A stretch of DNA of 64,000 bases from DT-111 sp965263225 (lineage in GTDB: Bacteria; Bacteroidota; Bacteroidia; Chitinophagales; Saprospiraceae): positions 248,001-312,000 of the forward strand of contig CBDHHG010000046.1 of the NCBI GenBank assembly GCA_965263225.1, given 5' to 3'. Below the pieces are notes generated by a model. It was given only the letters and a program-made list of their open reading frames with translations, ran no database searches and had not been told where the DNA came from. Made by a program: the position numbers and the translations under genes. Of this stretch, positions 51,328-59,421 are shown piece after piece. How positions within the stretch are numbered: the stretch's first letter is position 1; each line of letters opens with the position of its first letter.

Positions 51328-52905
51328 TTATTCCGAGACCACTAAAGCTTTGGTTAAATTCACATAGGGGCCATGTAGCCGGATGGTGTAGACTCCGGCC
51401 GGTAATTCTTCTACATGACCAATCACTGTATGTTCGCCACTAGCTAATGAATTGCTTTCCAATATAGTTTCTACTAGGCGCCCTTTGATATCTAATAATT
51501 CCAGGCTAATGTTTTGCCGCTCTCGTAAGTAAAAATTAAGGGATACCTGGCCATTGCTTGGGTTGGGGAAGGGGGATTGCAGCCAATTGCCCTGATCGAA
51601 TAGAATGTCTTTCGTATTTGTGGGTTGTGTTTCGCCAATTACTATATTCTCATCTCCCTCCTGGTAGGGAACGTAGGAAGTACCCACCAGATACATCTCA
51701 TCTGTGGTACCCTCTCCCCAAGCTACGGTCTGAGGAGGATTATTCGGATTAAAGGGGTTGTTGAGCGTATTGTCGTAGGTGGCATTAATGTGTAGGATTG
51801 AACCAGCTGGGATCTTTTTCATGCGCTCAAAAGTATAGGAACCTTGCCAATTGAAATCCCAGTCATTGATGCGGATGATATTGATGGTGTCGCTTTGTGG
51901 GCTAACCGCAAACAATTCCCAATTCTTCCCCAGGTAATGACTATGTGGATAAACGGAGATGAAACTAATGTCTTCCATAATTTCTCTCGTTCCGTGAAAA
52001 GTCTTCACTTCATCAGGGGGAATAGAAAAAGAGAAGAAGCCTCCATCAAGGTCTAGCGGAGTGATCGGCATATTTTGGATTTCTCGACTAATGGGATCAT
52101 CCTCATCTTTGAAAAAGATGTTCAAAGAGGATCGATCTGTTTCATTTGTAGCTAGGGGGGCGTAATGCACCTGGATCATGAGGTCAGCACCTGCGGGTAA
52201 GGTCTTTCCAATCCCCACGGGAAAAAAAAGCGATTGAATGCCCGGCGTATAGCCAGTGAAGGTTCCTTGTATTGGAACGCCAAAATCACCAAAAGATTCG
52301 TATCCATATTCAGGGCTTAAGGCATCCATGGCTGCGGCTTCTCCATTGGTTTCGTAGGCAATGAGGGCATGATGCACGGCTCGTGTGTTTCCAGGGCGGA
52401 ATTCAATCGCAGCAATCTCCTTGTCTTCCGTTAAACCTGTTGGTAAAACAAATACTCGATAATCGTCTTGGTTGTTGCCCTCGATGAAGTAGTCCTCAGT
52501 CATTTCTAGCACTAGGTCCGGGGTGCCCAATTGTGAACCGGATGGAAAACTCGGCAGAGGAGGCTCTAGGGCAGGATCTCCTTGTGGGGTCCCGGCATCT
52601 ACCCAGTCCGAAATGAGTTGGATTTCCTCTTCTGTCAAGCCTTTCTCCCCTACGAATTTACTGTAAGTGCGATCTGGTTTCCAGGGGGGCATATACTGAA
52701 TTTCAGTCACAAATTGGATGGTTGCTCCCCATGCTGCTACTTGCTCATAGTTGGTTAAGGAGAAGGGGGCAATCTCGCCTGGGCGGTGGCAAGAGGTACA
52801 ATTTTCGTAGATGATCGGGGCGATATGTTCGCTGAAATTGACCTGCCCAAAGGTAGAAAGTACTAAAGCGAGCATACAAACAATAAGAGCGTATAATTTT
52901 TTCAT
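51328..52905 (-). CDS. Secreted cytochrome-c-like / copper monooxygenase-like protein with T9SS domain
   Basis: Start chosen at 52905 (MKKLYALIVCMLALVLSTFGQ), a clear signal peptide; the frame stays open to 53112 only by reading through the adjacent insertion element. The 525-residue protein has a haem-type motif Cys36-x-x-Cys39-His40 (NCTSCHRPGEIAPFSL) in a cytochrome-like or Planctomycete-type domain, then a PHM-like beta region (AVHHALIAY, LMIQVHYAP, VYPHSHYLGKNWELF) resembling copper ascorbate-dependent monooxygenases, and a T9SS type A domain (SPFPNPSNGQVSLNFY). It is likely a surface redox protein. Its 5' leader is interrupted 16 bp upstream by an IS4-family element. Confidence 0.83.
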   Translation of the reverse strand: MKKLYALIVCMLALVLSTFGQVNFSEHIAPIIYENCTSCHRPGEIAPFSLTNYEQVAAWGATIQFVTEIQYMPPWKPDRTYSKFVGEKGLTEEEIQLISDWVDAGTPQGDPALEPPLPSFPSGSQLGTPDLVLEMTEDYFIEGNNQDDYRVFVLPTGLTEDKEIAAIEFRPGNTRAVHHALIAYETNGEAAAMDALSPEYGYESFGDFGVPIQGTFTGYTPGIQSLFFPVGIGKTLPAGADLMIQVHYAPLATNETDRSSLNIFFKDEDDPISREIQNMPITPLDLDGGFFSFSIPPDEVKTFHGTREIMEDISFISVYPHSHYLGKNWELFAVSPQSDTINIIRINDWDFNWQGSYTFERMKKIPAGSILHINATYDNTLNNPFNPNNPPQTVAWGEGTTDEMYLVGTSYVPYQEGDENIVIGETQPTNTKDILFDQGNWLQSPFPNPSNGQVSLNFYLRERQNISLELLDIKGRLVETILESNSLASGEHTVIGHVEELPAGVYTIRLHGPYVNLTKALVVSE

Positions 52906-52920
52906 CTTATATATGGTTTT

Positions 52921-52931
52921 AGCAAGAAGCG
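52921..52931. repeat. 11-bp target duplication, left copy
   Basis: AGCAAGAAGCG, identical to 54089-54099, abuts the IS4-family element. The length fits that family (about 9-12 bp). Confidence 0.85.
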
Positions 52932-54002
52932 CTATGTACAGGACAAAAAATAGATTTCTTGAAATAAGCTCAGAAAGTTGAGCAGTTTGGTTTTTAGATG
53001 ATCTAGGCCCAATCTGAAAATGCTGACCAATTTGGCTCTTCGTTTTTTGAATTGCTTGATTGGTATTTGATGACCGTATTCTAATAGCATTTCTCCAGTT
53101 TTTAATGCCCAAATAAATGCTATGGCTAGAATAAAGATCAAGGTGTTAATCCGATCGAGTTTGGTCAAATGGGTATCCTCAAAATTGAAGCCCCTGGATT
53201 TGCAAGCGCCAAAGAAGACTTCGATGCCCCAGCGTTCGCCATAAATCTGTCGACCGTGTTTCAAGGCGTGGTCACTAATCAAAATCAAGTATTCACGATC
53301 GGATATTTGTTGACCAGCTAGGTATAGTCGATGGCCAAAAACCACTCTAGGCTTTCTAAGCACCTTAAATTCGCTACCTCGAAATAAGGTCCAAGCCTTC
53401 CTAGTAGTGGCTTTGCCAAGTTTGCGCACATTGGCATCTTTTCGAATTCGGATGACAAAGCTAATTTGCTTGGAGCGGAGGTGTGTAATCCAATCATGCG
53501 CGCCGAACTCTCTGTCCATCAGTAAGTAGCGGATTCTTCTTTGCTGGTCTATATTTAGACTGCCCCAAAGACGTTCTAACAACAAGATCCGCTCGCTTTG
53601 ATTAGACTGGCCTCGCTTGTCCAATAACATCCATACCAAAGGAATAGCAGTACCCCGCCAAGAAATTCCAATGGTCAAAATATTGATGTTGGTCTTACCA
53701 AATTTCCAATTGGTACGATCCATGCTTAAGGCAACCCAATTTCCTTGGACACCATATTGGGCCCACGCAAACTGGATGTAGCGACGCTGGCAAAATCGAT
53801 AGCTCTTCATAAAACGTTGAATCCGTTTGAAATTGCTATCCACTTTGACCTTAGGATTAATAACCATCGCTAGCTGAGCATAATTGACTGTACACATTTT
53901 CAGAATGGCTAATATCAATTTACTCATCATGCTTAAGCGCTGGCCATGCCCACTAAATATCTGACAAAGCTCTTCTTTAAGAGCCTTTTCTGTATCTTTC
54001 AT
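52932..54002 (-). CDS. IS4-family DDE transposase
   Basis: A 356-residue transposase. First Asp in ALSMDRTNWK, second Asp in YLLMDREFGAHDW, and the Glu in YGERWGIEVFFGACK, which exactly fits the IS4 signature Y-(2)-R-(3)-E-(6)-K. The N-terminal region (KMCTVNYAQLAMVINP) is a helical DNA-binding part. The TAG stop (52932-52934) coincides with the end of the element. Full length and undamaged, so likely active. Confidence 0.92.
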   Translation of the reverse strand: MKDTEKALKEELCQIFSGHGQRLSMMSKLILAILKMCTVNYAQLAMVINPKVKVDSNFKRIQRFMKSYRFCQRRYIQFAWAQYGVQGNWVALSMDRTNWKFGKTNINILTIGISWRGTAIPLVWMLLDKRGQSNQSERILLLERLWGSLNIDQQRRIRYLLMDREFGAHDWITHLRSKQISFVIRIRKDANVRKLGKATTRKAWTLFRGSEFKVLRKPRVVFGHRLYLAGQQISDREYLILISDHALKHGRQIYGERWGIEVFFGACKSRGFNFEDTHLTKLDRINTLIFILAIAFIWALKTGEMLLEYGHQIPIKQFKKRRAKLVSIFRLGLDHLKTKLLNFLSLFQEIYFLSCT

Positions 54003-54088
54003 ACCGAGTAATTGGGGGTGAGGAATTGATGTTTAAGCACCACCAATTTACCTCTTCTCTCAATTACTCAGTTTTTTGTCCTGTACTC
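52932..54088 (-). mobile_element. IS4-family insertion sequence, complete, 1157 bp
   Basis: Bounded by the 11-bp duplication. Its ends share GTACAGGACAAAAAA in inverted orientation (about 52936 on the left, 54072-54086 on the right); the outermost 2-4 bases differ (CTAT against GA), so the exact tips are uncertain by a few bases. One intact transposase fills it, and the stop codon lies at the very left tip. It sits in the 5' leader of the haem/copper-type gene. Confidence 0.85.
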
Positions 54089-54318
54089 AGCAAGAAGCGT
54101 TGACTTGAGCCTAAGCCATCAGCCTTTAATAGAGATAGATTAACGTAACTGGGGCATTACTTACATCGATAATTTGCATCTATTTATGCAGCTGAGTTGT
54201 GGATAATAAAGTGAACTGTACAAAATGATTGGTGAATTGAACCTGAGGGGAAAGCTTTCTTGTCGCTCACTTGCATCAAAGAATTATAAACACTTCCTTT
54301 GTCCTCAAATAGTAAGAT
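54003..54318. other. IS right end and divergent regulatory region
   Basis: 54003-54088 is the upstream part of the IS4-family element with its right inverted repeat; 54089-54099 is the duplication. The remaining 219 bp must hold the original promoter of the displaced haem/copper-type gene (minus) and the promoter of the methyltransferase gene (plus). No exact TAnnTTTG was found. A 16-nt segment at 54228-54243 repeats 46260-46275. Confidence 0.45.
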
Positions 54319-55086
54319 ATGAAGGCGAGTCAAGATAACTTTTCCAAACAGGCCCTTACTTATAAGAAATTCCGTCCTACTTACCCTCGGGCACTATATG
54401 AGGAGCTTCTTCGAGTCACGGCTAATAATCCTCGTCAACAGGCTTGGGATTGTGGAACAGGAAATGGCCAAGTAGCGGCAGAACTAGCGCAACATTACCA
54501 GCAGGTAGTGGCAACCGATATCAGCCAAAACCAACTTGATCAAGCTCCGCAGGCTTCTAATATTAGCTATCGAGTGGAGCGAGCTGAACAGACGAGCTTT
54601 CAGGATGACCAATTTGATTTAATTACGGTGGGACAGGCAGTACACTGGTTTGACTTTGATGCTTTCGAGCGAGAGGTGCGCCGTGTAGGGCGAGAAGGGG
54701 GAATAATTAGCATTTGGGGCTATGGACTCCTGCGAGTCAATGAATCCATTAACCGCTATATTGATCACTTTTACATGGATATTATTGGGCCATATTGGAA
54801 TGAAGAGCGAAGACATGTAGATCTTGCCTATGAAAGCATCCCCTTCAACTTCCCGGTAATACCAATGAGAGATGATCTAACAATTGATGTAGAGTGGACC
54901 CTGGATCGGTTTGAAGGTTATCTCAACTCTTGGTCAAGTGTACAGCATTATATCCGGCAGCAGAATGGGCAGAATCCCGTTCCTGCCTTTATTGAGGAGT
55001 TGGCGAGCGTCTGGCCAAGGGAGGAAGCTATGGCCATCCAGTTTCCGGTTTTTATCAAAAGTGGGAAAATTCAAAAAGGCAAATAG
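54319..55086 (+). CDS. Class I SAM-dependent methyltransferase
   Basis: A 255-residue cytoplasmic enzyme. Motif I is AWDCGTGNGQVAAELA, the acidic residue at the end of strand 2 is in VVATDISQNQL, and motif IV is DLITVGQAVHWFDFDAF, which resembles the small-molecule Crg1/trans-aconitate methyltransferase-like group. The acceptor cannot be read from sequence. An AraC gene follows after 30 bp and a SnoaL gene after that, all plus strand, so the three may form one unit. Confidence 0.85.
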   Translation: MKASQDNFSKQALTYKKFRPTYPRALYEELLRVTANNPRQQAWDCGTGNGQVAAELAQHYQQVVATDISQNQLDQAPQASNISYRVERAEQTSFQDDQFDLITVGQAVHWFDFDAFEREVRRVGREGGIISIWGYGLLRVNESINRYIDHFYMDIIGPYWNEERRHVDLAYESIPFNFPVIPMRDDLTIDVEWTLDRFEGYLNSWSSVQHYIRQQNGQNPVPAFIEELASVWPREEAMAIQFPVFIKSGKIQKGK

Positions 55087-55116
55087 CGGTAAGGTTGGGT
55101 TAGCAAAAATCTAGCG

Positions 55117-55989
55117 TTGGAAAAAATACCTCAAATAAAATTTAACAGGCGAACGCACAAAGGGGTCAATGGCTTTGAGTTAATCGAGCTACCCGGACGT
55201 TTCCAGTACGATTTGCCGGAGGACCACGACCCCTACGCTTTTCACCGCTTAGATTTCTTTGCGATCTTGATTAATCTAGGAGGGACACTTTCTCACAGAG
55301 TCGATTTTCAACAATTTAACTTGAAAACAGGAGAGGCCATATTGATTGCGAGAGGGCAAATTCATGCCTTTGATCCTACCTCTAACTACCAGGGTTATCT
55401 CATTGTATTTACAGAGACCTTTATGAATCAATATTTGGCGAGGGAGACGCTGAAATATATCGATCTATTGTATCGTTTTTACCGGCAGCCCAAGGCCATT
55501 CAGGCTCCAGCATTGCATCATACCTTCGTACAAGACCTGGATCTCGCCATGCAGCAGGAACAGGAAAGAACGCGTGCCTGCCTGCTTGGTGCAGCACTTA
55601 CGCGTTACCTCGTGCTACTAAAGGAGCAGGGAGAAGACTTTGCCCTGGGAGTGCTGCCCCAGGAGGATCTGGTTTTATTCGAAAACTTTCGTCAACTCCT
55701 GCAAGACAACCATTGCTTAACGCGGAATGCGGCAGATTATGCAGACCAATTATTCGTTTCCTACCGAAAACTAAACCAGGTTTGCAAGTCAGTGGTGAAG
55801 CAAACCGCAAAACAATTTATCGACTTTTACTTATTATTGGAAGCTAAGCGGCTGATCGTTTCCACTGGCCTTTCCTCTAAAGAGATTAGTTTTCAACTGG
55901 GTTTTAAGGAGCCTACGAACTTCATTAAATATTTTAAGAAACACAGCCAGCAGACCCCCGCAAGTTTTCGAAGCCAGTATACCAATTAA
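55117..55989 (+). CDS. AraC-family transcriptional regulator
   Basis: A 290-residue regulator: N-terminal cupin-like sensor (LGGTLSHRVDFQQF, LIARGQIHAFDP) and C-terminal HTH pair (NAADYADQLFVSYRKLNQVCK; SSKEISFQLGFKEPTNFIKYFKKHSQQTPASFRSQY). The annotated first codon at 55117 is TTG, with the frame opening shortly before it; a TTG start is plausible here because the first cupin strands follow directly. Likely controls the adjacent SnoaL or methyltransferase gene. Confidence 0.82.
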   Translation: MEKIPQIKFNRRTHKGVNGFELIELPGRFQYDLPEDHDPYAFHRLDFFAILINLGGTLSHRVDFQQFNLKTGEAILIARGQIHAFDPTSNYQGYLIVFTETFMNQYLARETLKYIDLLYRFYRQPKAIQAPALHHTFVQDLDLAMQQEQERTRACLLGAALTRYLVLLKEQGEDFALGVLPQEDLVLFENFRQLLQDNHCLTRNAADYADQLFVSYRKLNQVCKSVVKQTAKQFIDFYLLLEAKRLIVSTGLSSKEISFQLGFKEPTNFIKYFKKHSQQTPASFRSQYTN

Positions 55990-56103
55990 GGCAAAGATTT
56001 ACCATCAAAGCACAGAGATTCACCTTTGGCTTCTACATTTCTATGTCCAACTTTGTGGTCAGATAAGTAACGAATCAATAAACCTGATTAAAAGCACCAC
56101 CAC

Positions 56104-56889
56104 ATGGAAAGCCAGAAGTTGAAAAATGCCAAAGCCCTCTATCTGGAAGGAATCAGAGATGGAAACGCCAGAGCAGCAGTAACTAAATATACCGGAGATA
56201 GATATACCCAACACAGCACTGGTGTAAGAGATGGGATAGAAGGATTCGTTGAGTTCTTTGAACCTTTCATCGAGAGAAATCCCAAGCGCGATATTCAAAT
56301 CATACGTGGACTTGTTGATGGCCAATATGTATTCATACATGCTTATCAAAGTCTTAACGATGGGGAGGCACAATGGGTTACTACAGATTTTTTCGATACC
56401 GATGATAATGATAAAATCATTGAGCATTGGGATGTGATTGCGGAATATGTGGAGCAAACGCCTTCTGGACATACCAGTGTGGATGGTTCTACGGTGATTG
56501 CAGACTTAGACAAGACAGAAGAGAACAAGGTATTGGTCCGAAACCTGCTCCAGGATGCCTTGATGGAAGGAGGGAATCCCCATAACCTGAGTCGCTACAT
56601 TTCCACTGAACAATATATCCAACATAATAAGGAGGTGCCCGATGGTTTGGAACACTTTCAAAAATTGGCCAGTACACCTAATCGACCATTGAACTATAAG
56701 GAGATTGTGCTACTGGTCGGGCAGGGAAACTTTGTGGCTACCCTATGTCGAGCCAATTGGAAAGATGACAAAATCGATCAAGATTATGCGCAGGTAGATA
56801 TCTTCAGAATCGAAGGCGGTAAGATTGTGGAACATTGGGATAATGTTGAACCAGTGCCCGCTGAAAATGTGAACTCAGGAAAATTTTAA
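56104..56889 (+). CDS. Tandem SnoaL-like (NTF2-fold) protein
   Basis: A 261-residue soluble protein made of two NTF2-type halves, about 1-125 and 135-261. Each has the KYTGDRYTQHSTGVRDGIEGF or YISTEQYIQHNKEVPDGLEHF entry, and each ends with DIIEHWD or KIVEHWDNVEP, the pattern of predicted SnoaL-like aldol-condensation-type proteins (COG4922). Most such proteins have one half; the duplication suggests an internal gene fusion forming an intramolecular dimer. Activity unproven. It lies 114 bp after the AraC gene. Confidence 0.82.
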   Translation: MESQKLKNAKALYLEGIRDGNARAAVTKYTGDRYTQHSTGVRDGIEGFVEFFEPFIERNPKRDIQIIRGLVDGQYVFIHAYQSLNDGEAQWVTTDFFDTDDNDKIIEHWDVIAEYVEQTPSGHTSVDGSTVIADLDKTEENKVLVRNLLQDALMEGGNPHNLSRYISTEQYIQHNKEVPDGLEHFQKLASTPNRPLNYKEIVLLVGQGNFVATLCRANWKDDKIDQDYAQVDIFRIEGGKIVEHWDNVEPVPAENVNSGKF

Positions 56890-56902
56890 GGAGAAATGAC
56901 TG

Positions 56903-58315
56903 CTAAGGGCTGGCAAAGGCTTGAATAGCCTGTGCCAGCCCTTCCTCACTCCCCACATTACCCGGATAGACTACATAGTGCATGCCGGGAAATTTGCTTT
57001 CAGGGCCTAAGCGCCAGACCGGAACACCTGCCTGTAATTGCCCTGCAACCATGGCCCTTTTTACACCTAGTCCTTTCGTGGCAACGTCATTGGAGGTAAT
57101 ACCACCTTTCGCAATCAGGAATTTCGGTTGGATGCTCAGACTTTCTACAATTCGACAGATGCTTTCGGATATGAGTCGGCTAATGGACAGGGACGTACTC
57201 GCATCTCCTAAGGCAATGAGCTTTCGACTAGTGTAAGCTACCACGTTCCTACCTTCCTTGATAGCGGCTTCAAGTTGTGTGAGATATTGCTGGATAGTAG
57301 TTGTTCTAGAATCTTCCTCTATTAATTTAGCCACTTCGATCTCTAGTGCAAATAGATCTTCCAACTGTAGGACTTTCTCTAGTTGTAAGCTGGATTTCTT
57401 GATGTGAGAGCCTACAATCATCAGGCCACCATTGGAAGTTTCGATAGCCATAGAATGGGCATTTAATAAAGGCTTGATAGGAATGCCAGCCAAGACACGC
57501 ACGAATGAGGCAGCCGTTCGATAGATATACCTCCTTCCTTCGGCTTGGGCTAGTTGGAGCCCTTTAACCGCTACTTCGAGGTCACGCCCAGCACAAGCAT
57601 TGATCACCACCACGCCCCCTGCCGGAACGTCCAATAGCGCGGCCTTGACCCCCTCCGGCCCCTCTTGGCGAACAAGATCTAAAGAGATGCCTTGCACCTG
57701 ACTAGCTCCAATCCGCCCATTGGTCTTCTCCTGTACGTAGGCGGGCAAGTAGGAATGCTGGAAAGGAAATGCCTTGTCCTTGGCGAACTCTGTTAAGGCA
57801 GCTGGAACTAGTTCTTCCCCCTGTTGTACATAGTGAATATCATGTAGGGTATAGCGACCCCCCGCTTCAAAGTAGGGTGCCATAATCACGGCATCATAGG
57901 CCTTTTCTAAGCCTTTAGCTAATGCGTCGACTTCAACGGGATAGTGGCCCCTTAAAGTAGAATCACTCCGACTAAGCACAAAGAAATCCACCCCTGCTAA
58001 GTCCGCAGCTCGGATTAAATTTTTACCGATTTCTTCAGCGATGACTTCTGCCCGTTTAGTATCCATACTTCGTGAATTGGTTAGCACGAAGAATACAGGA
58101 GATTGTTCCAGTTCACGCTGCAAACTATCTACGGACCATTCTGTCAGTAAAGGTATATCCTGGACTGTTTGTGTTCCAGTGGGATCATCGTCAAGTACGA
58201 CTAAGCGTTTGCCCGAGGCTAGGTGTTGCTCTCTAATTTGAGCAAGTAAGGATACTGGCCAGATCGGAGGAAGTTGGTGGAAGGTTTCTTGTTTGTTCAG
58301 TATTGGTTCCTGCAT
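56903..58315 (-). CDS. Four-carbon acid sugar kinase (OtnK/DUF1537 family)
   Basis: A 470-residue ATP-dependent kinase of C4 sugar acids (threonate, erythronate and relatives). The N-terminal domain has VVLDDDPTGTQTVQDIPLL, LTNSRSMDTKRA and SRSDSTLRGHYPVE, the substrate-side motifs; the C-terminal nucleotide domain has AKGGITSNDVATKGLGVKRA and GPESKFPGMHYVVYPGNVG. In other bacteria it sits beside a dehydrogenase and an aldolase of the same pathway; neither is present here, so its use is uncertain. Convergent with the SnoaL gene, 13 bp apart. Confidence 0.88.
   Translation of the reverse strand: MQEPILNKQETFHQLPPIWPVSLLAQIREQHLASGKRLVVLDDDPTGTQTVQDIPLLTEWSVDSLQRELEQSPVFFVLTNSRSMDTKRAEVIAEEIGKNLIRAADLAGVDFFVLSRSDSTLRGHYPVEVDALAKGLEKAYDAVIMAPYFEAGGRYTLHDIHYVQQGEELVPAALTEFAKDKAFPFQHSYLPAYVQEKTNGRIGASQVQGISLDLVRQEGPEGVKAALLDVPAGGVVVINACAGRDLEVAVKGLQLAQAEGRRYIYRTAASFVRVLAGIPIKPLLNAHSMAIETSNGGLMIVGSHIKKSSLQLEKVLQLEDLFALEIEVAKLIEEDSRTTTIQQYLTQLEAAIKEGRNVVAYTSRKLIALGDASTSLSISRLISESICRIVESLSIQPKFLIAKGGITSNDVATKGLGVKRAMVAGQLQAGVPVWRLGPESKFPGMHYVVYPGNVGSEEGLAQAIQAFASP
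56906..56943. terminator. Strong hairpin overlapping the 3' end of the kinase gene
   Basis: AGGGCTGGCA (56906-56915) pairs perfectly with TGCCAGCCCT (56933-56942), and AGGCT/AGCCT pairs again inside, with TGAAT as the loop. It lies within the last kinase codons and 17 bp beyond the SnoaL stop. A convergent terminator embedded in coding sequence; T tracts are weak. Confidence 0.55.
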
Positions 58316-58446
58316 TCGTTTTCCTTTTGGCTCGATTTAGTAATTGTAGATGAAAATTCCTATTCTCCCACCATTTTTCTTAAATTACTCATCATAAATC
58401 ATGGACAGTCCCAACTGCCCGGTCGAAAACAACAACCCAAAACGTA

Positions 58447-59370
58447 ATGAAAACATTATTCCCACCTACCAAGGCTGCCGGATACTGGCAGCGATTATAT
58501 TCTAGGTCCAACTTTTTGCTGGTATTGATCACTTTTCTGATAGGAGCTGCTTGGAGTTGCAGTGGTGAGGCTGGTGGCTTCAGTGCTAGCAAGGAAAGTG
58601 CGATGCAACCCTATGAGGATACGGAAATGACGGAAGCGGATAGGCGAGGGGAATACGAAGGAGCTACGGAAATGCAGGATGCTAGTGCTCAAACTGTATC
58701 CGTGCAAAGAAAAGTAATCAAGACCGCAGACTTTAGCATCAAGGTGAAAGAAGTGGAAAAGAGCACCAAACGCATCGAGGAAATGGTAGCTGCGCATGAG
58801 GGGTTTATGTCCGCCCTGAATATGACGAATTCAAGCTATCGAATAACGAATCAGTTGACCATTCGCGTTCCTGCCAACCGCTTTGATGAGCTAATGAACA
58901 CTATCGAAACGGAATCCATTTACACCAACTATCGCCGGATCAACGCGAAGGATGTAACCGAAGAATACCTAGATATAGAGACGCGTCTACATACCAAGAA
59001 GCAAGTACGAGATCGCTACGTGGCCATTCTCAGAGACAAGGCCAAAACAGTAGAGGAAGTCTTAAAGGCCGAGGAAGCCATTCGAGTGATACAGGAGGAA
59101 ATTGAGTCTCGCGAAGGCCGTTTGAACTACCTTAAAAATCGAGTTTCCCTCAGCACGATCAATCTGGAAATCTACCAAGAGGTACCCTATACACCCGATC
59201 GAGGGAGCCGCACTACCTTTTGGACACGTCTCAAGCAAAGTGCAGCGGACGGTTGGACCATTGTTGTTAGCTTGGTCCTCGGTCTAGTGACGATCTGGCC
59301 TTTAGTGTTGCTGGGTGTGCTGGTGATCTGGCGAAGAAAGTGGCTGCGCAAGAAACTCTTGGGAAAATAG
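58447..59370 (+). CDS. DUF4349 lipoprotein with C-terminal membrane helix
   Basis: A 307-residue protein. The N terminus has a hydrophobic stretch and a possible lipobox (AAWS-Cys38). DUF4349 follows (about 90-265): RKVIKTADFSIKVKEVEKS, NQLTIRVPANRFDELMNTIE, DVTEEYLDIETRLHTKKQ, a coiled coil and RVSLSTINLEIYQE; the domain ends in one transmembrane helix (about 275-297) and a basic tail. Related proteins are common in Bacteroidota and Firmicutes with unknown function. Monocistronic with a terminator. Confidence 0.82.
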   Translation: MKTLFPPTKAAGYWQRLYSRSNFLLVLITFLIGAAWSCSGEAGGFSASKESAMQPYEDTEMTEADRRGEYEGATEMQDASAQTVSVQRKVIKTADFSIKVKEVEKSTKRIEEMVAAHEGFMSALNMTNSSYRITNQLTIRVPANRFDELMNTIETESIYTNYRRINAKDVTEEYLDIETRLHTKKQVRDRYVAILRDKAKTVEEVLKAEEAIRVIQEEIESREGRLNYLKNRVSLSTINLEIYQEVPYTPDRGSRTTFWTRLKQSAADGWTIVVSLVLGLVTIWPLVLLGVLVIWRRKWLRKKLLGK

Positions 59371-59375
59371 ACAAG

Positions 59376-59418
59376 AAGAGAGCCATCAGAGATTTCTACA
59401 ACCTCTGAGGGCTCTCTT
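59376..59418. terminator. Convergent hairpin terminator
   Basis: A 16-nt stem (59376-59391 with 59403-59418) with one mismatch. It lies between the DUF4349 stop and the convergent methyltransferase stop at 59422, serving both genes. Confidence 0.72.
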
Positions 59419-59421
59419 GTC

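Noticed and set aside
52905..53112. A longer, 594-residue version of the haem/copper-type protein starting inside the IS4-family element
   Set aside because: The extra 69 residues are antisense-to-frame sequence of the element, and a clear signal peptide starts at 52905. The open frame is a chance product of the insertion.
54099..54106. TTGACT near the IS right end as a sigma-70 -35 box
   Set aside because: Bacteroidota housekeeping promoters do not use TTGACA; no matching -10 or phylum-type -7 element is spaced from it.
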